DNA of 64,000 bases from Psychrobacter lutiphocae DSM 21542 (GTDB taxonomy: Bacteria; Pseudomonadota; Gammaproteobacteria; Pseudomonadales; Moraxellaceae): NCBI RefSeq assembly GCF_000382145.1, contig NZ_KB907640.1, forward strand, positions 1 to 64,000, written 5' to 3'. Of the stretch, positions 51,507 to 60,492 are shown one piece after another. Below the pieces are notes generated by a model. That model did not search any database. It worked only from the letters and a program-made list of their open reading frames with translations, and was not told where the DNA came from. A program made the translations under genes and the position numbers. Numbering within the stretch: the first letter of the stretch is position 1; each line of letters opens with the position of its first letter.

Positions 51507-51950
51507 AACCACGTTAAAAATCACTGCATTTGATAATAAGCTGTGTTTGATTACTATTGCTAACACTATATTTTAATACACAAAACCATCGGTAGGCTGT
51601 CGTTCCACGCACTAATAAATGTGACTTCAAAGGTAATACAGAGTGTGTGTTTTAATTTGAGTTTAGCTCTATGTTTAATGACAAGGTGGTTGAAAATGGC
51701 TTTGAAAATTAAAAATAGTCAAGTTATGCGCAGATAGGTTGCACCCTTGGCAAAAGACGAGTAGAATGTGCTACCTAATTTAGATAGGCTGCTTTGAAAG
51801 TCTGTGATGGTTAGGACAAGAGATATGATTTAACTTGTCGCTAACGGTTTAACTTGAATTTCTACAATGTACCTCAATATATAACCGTAGAAAAACAATA
51901 TCTTGGTGGGTATTGAAAAGCAAAGTGCTAAATTAGATGTAACAATGTAA
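51507..51950. other. Intergenic region secG to tRNA-Leu
   Basis: About 440 bases without supportable ORF. A possible tRNA promoter is TTGAAT at 51854-51859 and TATATA at 51878-51883 (18-base gap). I saw no terminator directly after secG and no other RNA. Confidence 0.4.
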
Positions 51951-52035
51951 GCGATTGTGGTGGAATTGGTAGACACGCCATCTTGAGGGGGTGGTAGCGC
52001 AAGCTGTGAGGGTTCAAGTCCCTCCAATCGCACCA
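51951..52035 (+). tRNA. tRNA-Leu (anticodon GAG)
   Basis: 85 bases with encoded CCA and a long variable arm, as in class II tRNAs. It starts GCGATTGTGGTGGAATTGG; the anticodon loop is TTGAGGG within a CCATC/GGTGG stem, giving GAG; T arm GGTTCAAGTCC. It sits downstream of secG as in E. coli. Confidence 0.97.
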
Positions 52036-52072
52036 ATTATCCTGTAGTCTATTAATTATCCTGTAGTCTATT
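52035..52072. repeat. 19-base tandem duplication at the tRNA-Leu 3' end
   Basis: Unit AATTATCCTGTAGTCTATT occurs twice in succession, its first base being the last A of the tRNA CCA end. It lies in the trailer to be removed in tRNA maturation. Confidence 0.85.
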
Positions 52073-52302
52073 AATACAGCATGGATCAGCAGTTGAGTCA
52101 CTTACTTTATAGGTGTTTTGATGGTTAGTTTGATTTAGTGCTATTTGATGATTAGATTATAGGTAATGAGCAAGTAGTTGGCCGACTTATCATATATGTT
52201 GAAAAAGTTTGCGATTACTGTTGAATAGAATGGGTTTAATACAAACCAGCCGCTTTAAAATGGGCAATTCTAATAAGTTTTTAATTTAATTGATTTAAAG
52301 GC

Positions 52303-52331
52303 TTGACAACAGTAAATATTATACATATAAT
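52303..52331 (+). promoter_or_regulatory. Consensus sigma-70 promoter of metY (and the rimP-nusA-infB series)
   Basis: TTGACA at 52303-52308 and TATAAT at 52326-52331 are 17 bases apart, a perfect match on all counts. Transcription would begin near 52338, ten bases before the initiator tRNA. Confidence 0.92.
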
Positions 52332-52347
52332 AGTCAGCCTAGATTGA

Positions 52348-52424
<77 letters not shown>

Positions 52425-52457
52425 CTTTTTTATTGCAATCTTATATTTTTTATTTAG

Positions 52458-52484
52458 CCCACCAATTTGTTTGTGGGTTTTTTT
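52458..52484 (+). terminator. Terminator or attenuator between metY and rimP
   Basis: CCCAC (52458-52462) pairs with GTGGG (52473-52477), followed by T7. Read-through to rimP-nusA-infB would set expression of the downstream genes. Confidence 0.75.
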
Positions 52485-52633
52485 GTATCTGTTATTTTTA
52501 AAATAGCTTACAAACGGTGATTATGAGGGTAATTTTAAGACGGTTACCCGAATTGTTTATCAGGTATTTATTACTTGATAACCCTCACTGGTTGGGATAA
52601 CAGATACTTCTTTTTATGGACTAAAAACAAGTC

Positions 52634-53134
52634 ATGAAGTTATCGAATAAAGTCGCTCAGTTAACTGATATTGTTGCACCCGCTGTGGCTGCTTGTGATG
52701 TGGCTCTGTGGGGTGTTGAGTTTTTGCCACAGGGAAGACGCTCATTATTACGTATTTATATCGAGTCATTACCAGTAGATAAAGCAGCGAACAAGCGTGT
52801 CACTATTGAAGACTGTGCGGCAGTGACTCATCAAGTCAGTGGTGTTATAGAAGTGCATGATCCTATTGCGGGAGAGTATGTGTTAGAAGTGTCTTCTCCT
52901 GGTTTGGATCGCCCTTTTTTTGCTCCTGAGCAAATGGCAGAGTATATCGGTCAGACGATCAACCTACGCTTAATTCAGGCCGTGGGTGAAGGTGGTTCAA
53001 AGCGCCGCAAGGTGACAGGCAAGCTTGAGCAATTAACAGATAAACAGCTGTCTGTCGTAACCCCAGATGGTGAGCAGTACGATATTGCGCTAGATAATAT
53101 TGATAAAGCTAATTTGGTGTATCAAAATATTTAG
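52634..53134 (+). CDS. rimP: Ribosome maturation factor RimP
   Basis: 166 aa, needed for 30S assembly. The two-domain pattern is present: GVEFLPQGRRSLLRIYI, TIEDCAAVTHQVSGV, then the EYVLEVSSPGLDRPF motif, and a C-terminal SH3-like part. It is the first protein gene after metY, upstream of nusA, as in nearly all proteobacteria. Confidence 0.95.
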   Translation: MKLSNKVAQLTDIVAPAVAACDVALWGVEFLPQGRRSLLRIYIESLPVDKAANKRVTIEDCAAVTHQVSGVIEVHDPIAGEYVLEVSSPGLDRPFFAPEQMAEYIGQTINLRLIQAVGEGGSKRRKVTGKLEQLTDKQLSVVTPDGEQYDIALDNIDKANLVYQNI

Positions 53135-53322
53135 TTGAAACAAATAAGCTTAAATTAGCTTAAGCTAAATACAATTAAGCTAAATACAATAAGTTTGAGT
53201 TAATAAGCATTAGCGTCAAGGTATACAAACGGAAGCATCATCGCTTTTAGGCCTAAGATAACAATAAATTTTAATATTTTTTTTGCTACTTTAATGAATA
53301 AGTAGGCGAGGATAGGTGTGTA

Positions 53323-54810
53323 ATGAGTCGAGAAATTTTAACGGTAGTCGAAACCGTCAGTAATGAAAAAGGCCTAAATCCAGAAGATATCTTTGAAGCT
53401 ATCGAAGAGGCTTTGGTCGTTTCTACCAAGAAAAAAGTTTATACTGATCAACCAGAAGTTGCTGTACGTGTAGAGATTGACCGTAATACAGGCGACTATG
53501 ATACATATCGCTATTGGACGGTCGTTGCTGATGAAGATCACGAAATGCCAGCTTGTCAGCTAGCAATCAGTGATTTAGATCCTAACGAGTGGTCGATTGG
53601 TGATATCAAAGAAGAACAGATTGAATCGATTGATTTTGGTCGTATTGCAGCAACCCAAGCTAAGCAAGTTATTATCCAAAAAATTCGTGAAGCAGAACGT
53701 GCATTAACTGCCGACGCCTTTGAGCCACGAGTTGGTGAGATGATGTATGGCGAAGTTAAAAAACAAACCCGTGATGGTTATATTATTGATTTAGGTGATA
53801 ACGCAGAAGGCTATTTGTCACGTGATCAAATGTTGCCTCGGGAACAATTGCGTGTAAAATCAAGAGTGAATGCTATTTTATATCATGTAAATCGTGATAA
53901 TCGTGGTGCTCAACTGTTATTGTCACGTACCAGCCCTGATATGCTGGTTGCGCTGATGAATAAAGAAGTGCCAGAAATTAATGAGCAAATTATTGAAATT
54001 CGTGATGTTGCCCGCCAACCTGGCGTTCGTGCTAAAATATCAGTGAAAACCAATGATCATCGAATAGATCCTGTTGGTGCCTGTATTGGTATGCGTGGTA
54101 CGCGTATTCAAGCAGTGCAATCTGAGCTTGATGGTGAGCGAATAGATGTGATTGTCTGGTCAGATGATCCTGCTCAGTACATCATTAGTGCCTTGGAACC
54201 TGCCGATGTTAATAGTATCATTCTAGATGAAGATGCCAAAACAGCGGACATCATCTTTACCGCAAATGATCAGTTGGCACGTGCTATTGGTGCGCAAGGA
54301 CAAAATGTGCGTTTGGCTTCTGAGCTAACCGGTTACAAATTAAATATGATGCTAGAGGCTGAATACCTTGAGCGTCAACAAAATGAAACAAAAGCCTATC
54401 TTGAGCTGTTCTACAATCGCTTAGAAGTGGATGAAGATTTAGCACAAGCCCTTGTTGATGTAGGCTTTACCAGTATTGAAGAAGTGGCTTATGTGCCAGT
54501 CGATACCTTCTACGACATTGAAGGTCTTGATGACGAAGCGATTGAAATGATTCAAGAGCGAGCAAAAGAAGTAGTCATTGCTGATGAACTGGTGAAACAG
54601 CAAAACATGAAAGAGCCAAGCGAAGCGTTGCTGACAATGGACGGCATGACGACCGATTTGGCGTACAAGCTGGCTCAACGTGACATTATCACGTTAGATG
54701 ATTTAGCCGAGCAAGCAGTGTTTGATTTAGAAGACATTGATGGTCTTGATGAAAAAACTGCTGGCGAACTCATCATGAAAGCACGTGAATCTTGGTTTAA
54801 TGAAGAATAA
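53323..54810 (+). CDS. nusA: Transcription termination/antitermination factor NusA
   Basis: 495 aa. In order: N-terminal polymerase-binding domain (1-130), S1 domain (about 135-200, GEMMYGEVKKQTRDGYIIDLG), two KH domains (GACIGMRGTRIQAV, ARAIGAQGQNVRLASELTG), and two C-terminal acidic repeats (about 365-495). The acidic repeats, as in E. coli, bind the polymerase alpha subunit or lambda N. It starts at ATG 53323, and infB follows 18 bases after its stop. Confidence 0.97.
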   Translation: MSREILTVVETVSNEKGLNPEDIFEAIEEALVVSTKKKVYTDQPEVAVRVEIDRNTGDYDTYRYWTVVADEDHEMPACQLAISDLDPNEWSIGDIKEEQIESIDFGRIAATQAKQVIIQKIREAERALTADAFEPRVGEMMYGEVKKQTRDGYIIDLGDNAEGYLSRDQMLPREQLRVKSRVNAILYHVNRDNRGAQLLLSRTSPDMLVALMNKEVPEINEQIIEIRDVARQPGVRAKISVKTNDHRIDPVGACIGMRGTRIQAVQSELDGERIDVIVWSDDPAQYIISALEPADVNSIILDEDAKTADIIFTANDQLARAIGAQGQNVRLASELTGYKLNMMLEAEYLERQQNETKAYLELFYNRLEVDEDLAQALVDVGFTSIEEVAYVPVDTFYDIEGLDDEAIEMIQERAKEVVIADELVKQQNMKEPSEALLTMDGMTTDLAYKLAQRDIITLDDLAEQAVFDLEDIDGLDEKTAGELIMKARESWFNEE

Positions 54811-54827
54811 TAAATAGGTGACTATAA

Positions 54828-57545
54828 ATGGCAGATAAGACCGTCAAAGAATTAGCAGACATGGTAAGCAAGACAGTCAGTGCAGTACAAAAGCAGCTGA
54901 CTGATGCTGGGCTGCCTGCTCGTGGCGAGGATGACCTGGTCACCGAGCTTGAGCAAGAACAGTTAGTAGCATACTTAAAGCAAGCGCATGGACAAAAAGA
55001 GAAGCGTCGTATTAGCTTAAAATCTAAAACGACCAGTACCGCTCGTGTGACTGGCTCATCGGGCAAGTCAAAGAGTGTCAATGTCGAAGTGCGTAAGAAA
55101 AAAGTATTTGAAAAGCCAGACCCAACCAAACTGGCTGAAGAAATTGCCGCTCGCGAAAAAGCAGCTTTAGAAGCGAAAAAACGCGCAGAAGAAGAAGCTA
55201 AAAAACGCGAGCAAGCAAAAAAAGAAGCAGAAGAACGTCAAGCAGCAACTTTGGCGGCGATGCGTGCTAACTTAGGAGGTGGCTCATCCTCAGGTGATAA
55301 TAAAGAGGAAGTATCCACGGTTGTTGTCAAAAAAGGCAACAAAGCCGCAGCAGTAGTAAAAGAAGCGCCGAAGAAAAAAGCAGCGCCAACCAAACCAAAA
55401 GTAGAAACAGAAGCGGAGCGTAAAGCTCGTGAAGCCCGTGAAGCTGAAGAAGAACGCTTGCGTCAAATTGAAGCGGAAACCCGCCGTAAACAAGCGGAAG
55501 AAGCTCAGAAGAAAACGCTTGAGCAAATGCGCAAAATGGCTGGCAAATATGTTGATAAAGAGCCAGTCGCTGAAGTGCGCAAAGATGAGCCATTAGCCGA
55601 AGGTTTGGTGGGTGAGGCACTAGAAGAGTCTTTTGAAAAAGAGCGCCGTGAAATTAAACGTGGATCTTCAAGCACGGCCACACGTGGTCGTCGTCGCAAA
55701 GGCCAAGAAGAGCGTGAAATTCGTAACCGCAAGCATGGTCTAAAGTCAACACAGGCCTCTCAGCATAAGTTTGAAAAGCCAGTTGAGAAAATTGTGCATG
55801 ATGTTGAAATCCCTGAGCACATCGTTGTTTCAGATTTAGCACAGCGTATGGCAGTAAAAGCCCGTGAAGTGACTAAACTGCTGATGAAGATGGGTGAAAT
55901 TGTTGGTGCCGACCAAGAGATTGATCAAACAACAGCCAGCTTGATTGTAGAAGAGATGGGTCATAACCCAATCCCTATCAGTGATACTAAAGTTGAAGAT
56001 GATCTACATGAAGCGGTAGAAGAACGTAGTAGCAATGTGCAAGCACGTCCGCCAGTAGTGACTATTATGGGACACGTTGATCATGGTAAAACTTCATTAC
56101 TTGATAAGATTCGTGAGACCAAAGTAGCAACTGGTGAGGCTGGTGGTATTACGCAGCATATTGGTGCTTATCACGTCAAAACTGACCGTGGTGTCATTAC
56201 CTTCTTAGACACCCCAGGTCACGCGGCATTTACGGCAATGCGTTCACGTGGTGCTCAAGCTACGGATATTGTAATTCTAGTTGTGGCTGCTGATGATGGC
56301 ATGATGCCACAAACGGAAGAAGCGATCGATCACGCTCGTGCTTCAGGCACACCTATCATTGTTGCTATCAACAAGATGGATAAGAGCACAGCAGATCCTG
56401 AACGTGTGTTAAATGAGCTTACTACCAAAGAAGTCGTCACAGAAGCTTGGGGCGGTGATGTGCCAATGGCGAAGATTTCTGCGAAGACGGGTGAAGGTAT
56501 TGATGAGCTATTAGAATTAATTAACCTACAAGCTGAGCTGATGGAGCTTGATGCACCAACTGAGGGAGCAGCACAAGGTGTCGTTATCGAATCACGATTA
56601 GAAAAAGGTCGGGGTGCAGTAACGAGTCTTCTGGTTAAAAAAGGCACCTTAAACCAAGGTGACTTAGTTCTAGCTGGTGAATATTACGGCAAAGTTCGTG
56701 CCATGACCGATGAGACTGGTCAGCGTGTCAAGTCAGCAGGTCCTTCAATACCAGTAGAAATTTTAGGATTGCCAGATACTCCAGCAGCAGGTAGCGAGTT
56801 CTTAGTGGTTTCGGATGAGAAAAAAGCCCGTGAAGTTGCTGAGTTCCGCGCCAACCGTGAGCGTGAGCAACAGCTTGAGCGTCAGAACAAGATGCGGTTA
56901 GAGTCTATGTTTGAACAGATGGGTCAAGATGATATGTCCTACTTAAACATCATCTTAAAAACCGATGTTCGTGGTACGCTAGAAGCCTTACTTGCTGCAC
57001 TTAATGAGCTATCAACTGATGAAGTGAAAGTGAAAGTCATCAGCTCAGGGGTTGGTCCGATTGCAGAATCTGATGTGACCCTTGCTGAATCAAGCGAAGC
57101 GGTACTATTAGGCTTTAACGTCCGTGCTGACAATGCCGCCAAGCGTAAAGCTGATGAAGCTGGTATCGACATCCGTTATTACAGCGTTATCTATGGTTTA
57201 ATCGATGATGTGAAAGCGGCAATGAGTGGTATGTTGTCACCTGAGCATCGTGAGAAAATCTTAGGTGTCGCTGAGGTACGTGACGTCTTCCGCTCAAGTA
57301 AGTTCGGTGCTGCTGCTGGTTGTATGGTGATTGAAGGCACAATTTATCGTAACAAATCAATTCGAGTATTGCGTGATGATAAAGTGATCTTTACTGGACA
57401 ATTACAATCATTGCGTCGTTACAAAGATGACGTGAACGAAGTACGTTCTGGCATGGAGTGTGGTTTGGCCGTTCGTGGCTACGACGTTGAAGTGGGCGAT
57501 AAGATTGAAGTCTTTGAAATTCAAGAAATTCAACGCACCATCTAA
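54828..57545 (+). CDS. infB: Translation initiation factor IF-2
   Basis: 905 aa GTPase that brings initiator tRNA to the ribosome. The N-terminus (1-50 IF2_N fold), a long Ala/Glu/Lys helical linker (about 90-250), a second IF2_N fold, then the G domain with [11 protein letters not shown] (G1), DTPGHAAF (G3), NKMD (G4) and domains II, III and IV for fMet-tRNA binding. All parts are intact. A terminator follows directly. Confidence 0.97.
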   Translation: MADKTVKELADMVSKTVSAVQKQLTDAGLPARGEDDLVTELEQEQLVAYLKQAHGQKEKRRISLKSKTTSTARVTGSSGKSKSVNVEVRKKKVFEKPDPTKLAEEIAAREKAALEAKKRAEEEAKKREQAKKEAEERQAATLAAMRANLGGGSSSGDNKEEVSTVVVKKGNKAAAVVKEAPKKKAAPTKPKVETEAERKAREAREAEEERLRQIEAETRRKQAEEAQKKTLEQMRKMAGKYVDKEPVAEVRKDEPLAEGLVGEALEESFEKERREIKRGSSSTATRGRRRKGQEEREIRNRKHGLKSTQASQHKFEKPVEKIVHDVEIPEHIVVSDLAQRMAVKAREVTKLLMKMGEIVGADQEIDQTTASLIVEEMGHNPIPISDTKVEDDLHEAVEERSSNVQARPPVVTIMGHVDHGKTSLLDKIRETKVATGEAGGITQHIGAYHVKTDRGVITFLDTPGHAAFTAMRSRGAQATDIVILVVAADDGMMPQTEEAIDHARASGTPIIVAINKMDKSTADPERVLNELTTKEVVTEAWGGDVPMAKISAKTGEGIDELLELINLQAELMELDAPTEGAAQGVVIESRLEKGRGAVTSLLVKKGTLNQGDLVLAGEYYGKVRAMTDETGQRVKSAGPSIPVEILGLPDTPAAGSEFLVVSDEKKAREVAEFRANREREQQLERQNKMRLESMFEQMGQDDMSYLNIILKTDVRGTLEALLAALNELSTDEVKVKVISSGVGPIAESDVTLAESSEAVLLGFNVRADNAAKRKADEAGIDIRYYSVIYGLIDDVKAAMSGMLSPEHREKILGVAEVRDVFRSSKFGAAAGCMVIEGTIYRNKSIRVLRDDKVIFTGQLQSLRRYKDDVNEVRSGMECGLAVRGYDVEVGDKIEVFEIQEIQRTI

Positions 57546-57565
57546 GCGCTAGATATTACGTTGTA

Positions 57566-57600
57566 AAAGACCTATCAGGTCATCCTGTTAGGTCTTTTTT
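57566..57600 (+). terminator. Rho-independent terminator after infB
   Basis: AAAGACCTATCAGG (57566-57579) pairs with CCTGTTAGGTCTTT (57584-57597) with a G-T wobble, four-base loop, T6 at the end. It separates infB from rbfA. Confidence 0.88.
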
Positions 57601-57656
57601 AATTTAACAACTTTGTAACCCTAGCCTATTTATTTTATAGTTGTAGTCAGATAAAT

Positions 57657-57721
57657 GAGTTACAAGGCAACCGAGTGCAAGTACTACTGAAGTAGGCTAA
57701 ACGAGGTTAACGCTGTAACTC
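57657..57721. repeat. 65-base imperfect palindrome between infB and rbfA
   Basis: GAGTTACA (57657-57664) and TGTAACTC (57714-57721) are exact inverted copies, and the pairing goes on through CAACC/GGTTA. The inner part holds AGTACT. It may be a miniature element or a leader hairpin of rbfA. Confidence 0.5.
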
Positions 57722-57801
57722 TTTTATATGGCTGTGACTATATATCGCTCTTAGCTTAATATCGAAGTGTGAGCGAAGAGAGCTTAAAAAAGGATATAAC
57801 T

Positions 57802-58245
57802 ATGAACCAACGTCTACAACGTCTGGGCGACCAAATCCAACGTGAGCTTGCGGTATTAATCCGTGACGCCATTAATGACCCACGCTTGACTGGCTTTGTT
57901 ACCATCTCTAGTGTGAAGGTCAGCTCTGACTTAGGATATGCTGATATCTACGTCACCATCATGGAGCCTGAGCTCAACGATGCGATGGACAAATACAGCC
58001 ATGAGCCAAGTCTGCAAGTGCTCAATAATGCCGCTGGATTTTTACGTACTGAACTTAGCCATAGTCTAAAAACACGCACCACGCCACGTCTTAGATTTCA
58101 TTATGATGAAGTCACTGCCCGAGGCAATTATATGATGGACTTAATTAACAAAGCGGTTAGTAAAACTGAGCAAACTTCGGCGGATAGTGAGGTAGAAGAT
58201 GGCAGTCAAGACAATCAAGACAATCAAGACAATCAAGATCGTTAA
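57802..58245 (+). CDS. rbfA: Ribosome-binding factor A
   Basis: 147 aa, a KH-fold protein that helps mature the 30S subunit, important in the cold. Start at ATG 57802, backed by AAGGAT and by the normal beginning MNQRLQRLGDQIQREL; the frame extends 11 codons to a GTG. The core has NDPRLTGFVTISSVKVSSDL and RTTPRLRFHYD. The C-terminus ends in (DNQ) repeats from a 9-base CAAGACAAT repeat at 58207-58233. Confidence 0.95.
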   Translation: MNQRLQRLGDQIQRELAVLIRDAINDPRLTGFVTISSVKVSSDLGYADIYVTIMEPELNDAMDKYSHEPSLQVLNNAAGFLRTELSHSLKTRTTPRLRFHYDEVTARGNYMMDLINKAVSKTEQTSADSEVEDGSQDNQDNQDNQDR

Positions 58246-58314
58246 TTGTGCAACGTTAATGGCTAATGTTTAACTGTTCCACGCTTTAATCATTTTAGAT
58301 AAGAGTAGATAGCT

Positions 58315-59337
58315 GTGACCAAAGATCAAAGTAAGTCCAATAACCGCAAAGTTAGAGTATCCGGTGTGCTACTCATTGATAAGCCCCAAGGGTTAACCTC
58401 GCAACAAGTGGTCTCTAAGGTCAAATATCTACTCAAGTCGCCACAGCACGATAGCAAAAAAGCCGGTCACACTGGCACCCTTGATCCGATGGCGACTGGC
58501 TTATTACCTGTTTGCTTGGGTGAGGCGACCAAGTTTAGCCATTATCAGCTCGATGCGGACAAATCCTATCAGGCGACTATCAAACTAGGTCAACAAACTG
58601 ACACAGGGGATGCTGAAGGGCAAATTATCGCCGAAAAGGCCATTCCAAACCTAACTGCCCAGCAGTTGGCGCAAGTCACTGAGCAATTTTTAGGCGATAT
58701 TCTACAAACTCCGCCCATGTATTCTGCGCTCAAAAAAGACGGCAAAAAGCTATACGAATATGCCCGCCAAGGCATAGAAATCGAGCGTCCCGCCCGTCCC
58801 ATCACCATCAAATCCCTAAGCCTAGAGCAGACACAGGTTGCAGACGAGCTGACCCTAACCGTCACCTGCTCCAAGGGCACTTATGTTCGCGTACTTGGCG
58901 AAGATATTGCGCAGGCACTTGGCACTTTTGGGCACTTAACCGCTTTACGTCGGACGCAAGTGGGGCACTTTGATATTAGCGATGCTATCACTTTAGACGC
59001 TTTTGAAGCCATGAGCCACGAGACACGACTGGCGCAGCTGCTTGCCATTGATGCCTGTATTGATGGTGTGCCTGCGCTCACCGTCTCTGACAGTCAGTGC
59101 CAGCGCCTACACATGGGACAACGGCTGAATGTCAAAACCCAGCTTAGCACCGAGCTTGACCGCTACCTTCAAAACGCACTTAATGACAGTCAGCCTAACC
59201 AAAAAGACGCCAAAGCTGACATACAACAGGCAGTGGATATTCGGTTATTAAGCGAAGATGGTCAGTTTTTGGGATTAGGCAGGCTTGAGGTCAACGGTCG
59301 TCTGCAACCAAAAAAAATGATTCAGCGAAAGCTTTAG
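58315..59337 (+). CDS. truB: tRNA pseudouridine(55) synthase
   Basis: 340 aa. Start is GTG at 58315. Visible: GVLLIDKPQGLTSQQVV, then KAGHTGTLDPMATGLLPVCLGEATKF with the catalytic Asp, KSYQATIKLGQQTDTGD, and CSKGTYVRVLGED. It makes the T-loop pseudouridine in all tRNAs. The C-terminal PUA-like part is present with a polar insert. It follows rbfA by 70 bases, as usual. Confidence 0.96.
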   Translation: MTKDQSKSNNRKVRVSGVLLIDKPQGLTSQQVVSKVKYLLKSPQHDSKKAGHTGTLDPMATGLLPVCLGEATKFSHYQLDADKSYQATIKLGQQTDTGDAEGQIIAEKAIPNLTAQQLAQVTEQFLGDILQTPPMYSALKKDGKKLYEYARQGIEIERPARPITIKSLSLEQTQVADELTLTVTCSKGTYVRVLGEDIAQALGTFGHLTALRRTQVGHFDISDAITLDAFEAMSHETRLAQLLAIDACIDGVPALTVSDSQCQRLHMGQRLNVKTQLSTELDRYLQNALNDSQPNQKDAKADIQQAVDIRLLSEDGQFLGLGRLEVNGRLQPKKMIQRKL

Positions 59338-59408
59338 CCTCAACTTCAGCCTTAACTTTAAGCCTCACGGTCAAACTTGTAGGAGCCAATCTTGCCATCC
59401 GCTCATAT

Positions 59409-59478
59409 CTTGGCTAGCACAGGGGCAGCCGCTACCAGCTAGCGCCATTCCTGCGCCACGAGACTGTCCCTAGCCAAG
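59409..59478. repeat. 70-base GC-rich palindrome
   Basis: CTTGGCTAG (59409-59417) and CTAGCCAAG (59470-59478) are exact inverted copies; the next bases (CAGGGGCAG and ACTGTCCC) pair imperfectly. Nearby, the minus strand reads AAGATTGGCTCC, also seen (as GAGATTGGCTCC) right of the palindrome at 35074-35157, hinting at a related repeat family. Confidence 0.5.
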
Positions 59479-59694
59479 CGCCTGCAACCCTGTGCTTCAC
59501 CAAGGATACCCGCTACTGTCAAGGCTAAATCGCATCCCGCATTCAACATTCAAAACCTTTGCAGGACAAGGAGAGTAGGCTGGTATGGAGGTAACGACAC
59601 CCTACGATCACGCTTGCAGTTCGAACCTTTTTTTGCATTGAATGTGGCTTTTGTGCAATTGATAAAAAAATAGCTCACTTAGTTTGGGTTTTTT

Positions 59695-59703
59695 TGTTAT
59701 AAT
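59695..59703 (+). promoter_or_regulatory. Extended -10 promoter element of rpsO
   Basis: TGTTATAAT fits the extended -10 form TGnTATAAT exactly, about 100 bases upstream of rpsO. No good -35 is present, as is common for extended -10 promoters. Confidence 0.6.
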
Positions 59704-59803
59704 ACTAGGCTTACTTGGTCATTTTTTTAGGTCATCTCTAGTAATGCAGGGATGTCCCCAATAAAATCGACCTTATTTATCGCAAGCATTGCAGGAGATA
59801 GTT

Positions 59804-60070
59804 ATGCTAACTAAAACAGATCGTGAACAAATCGTAGCCCAATATCAGCGCGCCCCTGGCGACACTGGCTCACCTGAAGTACAGGTTGCGTTATTGACCG
59901 CCCGTATCAATGACCTACAAGGTCACTTCAAAACGCATAAAGCTGATCATCACAGCCGTCGTGGCTTGATCCGTATGGTTAACCAGCGTCGTAAGTTGCT
60001 AGATTACTTAAAAAGAAAAGATTTAGATCGTTATATTTCACTTATCAGTGAATTGGGTCTGCGTCGTTAA
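59804..60070 (+). CDS. rpsO: 30S ribosomal protein S15
   Basis: 88 aa. Start at ATG 59804, supported by CAGGAG and by the standard beginning [11 protein letters not shown]; the open frame begins five codons earlier. The S15 pattern is intact: [53 protein letters not shown]. Followed by a terminator and then pnp, the conserved order. Confidence 0.97.
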   Translation: MLTKTDREQIVAQYQRAPGDTGSPEVQVALLTARINDLQGHFKTHKADHHSRRGLIRMVNQRRKLLDYLKRKDLDRYISLISELGLRR

Positions 60071-60149
60071 TTTGTCAGCTCAATTTGGGTTGATGGGTTA
60101 AGCTAAGTGATGGCTGATATGCCGAACGACAGCTCATGCCTACACAATA

Positions 60150-60182
60150 AAAAAACGGTGTGAATATTTCACACCGTTTTTT
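60150..60182. terminator. Rho-independent terminator after rpsO
   Basis: A 15-bp perfect stem (60150-60164 with 60168-60182, loop TAT), with A6 on the left and T6 on the right. Confidence 0.92.
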
Positions 60183-60320
60183 GTATCAGTTGTCTTTGTC
60201 CACCTTCCCCTTTTTGTCAAAGTTATGCTTGTTTTATAGTAGAGCAGTTGTTAACACTGTGCTTATAAGTGAGCAAATGTGGTCAAAAGGCGTCAGTCAC
60301 TGACTTTTATTAGTCAAGTA

Positions 60321-60350
60321 TTGGTCAAGTGTTACAAATCCCTGTAAAAT
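60321..60350 (+). promoter_or_regulatory. Putative promoter of pnp
   Basis: TTGGTC at 60321-60326 and TAAAAT at 60345-60350, 18 bases apart, lie between the rpsO terminator and the pnp leader hairpin. The match is moderate. Confidence 0.45.
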
Positions 60351-60380
60351 AAGAACCAATCCTTGTGTAGACGACAGGCT

Positions 60381-60422
60381 TCTAACGTTTAAGGTGTTTT
60401 GCAAAAGCAGTTAAACGTTAGA
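60381..60422 (+). promoter_or_regulatory. Hairpin in the pnp leader, possible autoregulatory site
   Basis: TCTAACGTTTAA (60381-60392) and TTAAACGTTAGA (60411-60422) form a perfect 12-bp stem with an 18-base loop; the flanks CAGGCT and GGCTG extend it imperfectly. No T run follows, so it is not a terminator. In E. coli the pnp leader forms a stem cut by RNase III, which lets PNPase repress itself; this hairpin is in the corresponding place. Confidence 0.6.
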
Positions 60423-60492
60423 GGCTGATACTCGGTCTCAAAGGATGTGCTCACTCATTTATATTTTAGATATATAAAAATAGGAAAAATTA

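Larger units (their letters stand above)
59338..59803. other. Long GC-rich intergenic region truB-rpsO
   Basis: About 465 bases. Positions 59380-59630 are distinctly more GC-rich than the surroundings and contain a 70-base palindrome (listed separately) and a stretch with many short inverted pieces; no ORF is supported on either strand. The right part is AT-rich and holds the rpsO promoter. Confidence 0.5.
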
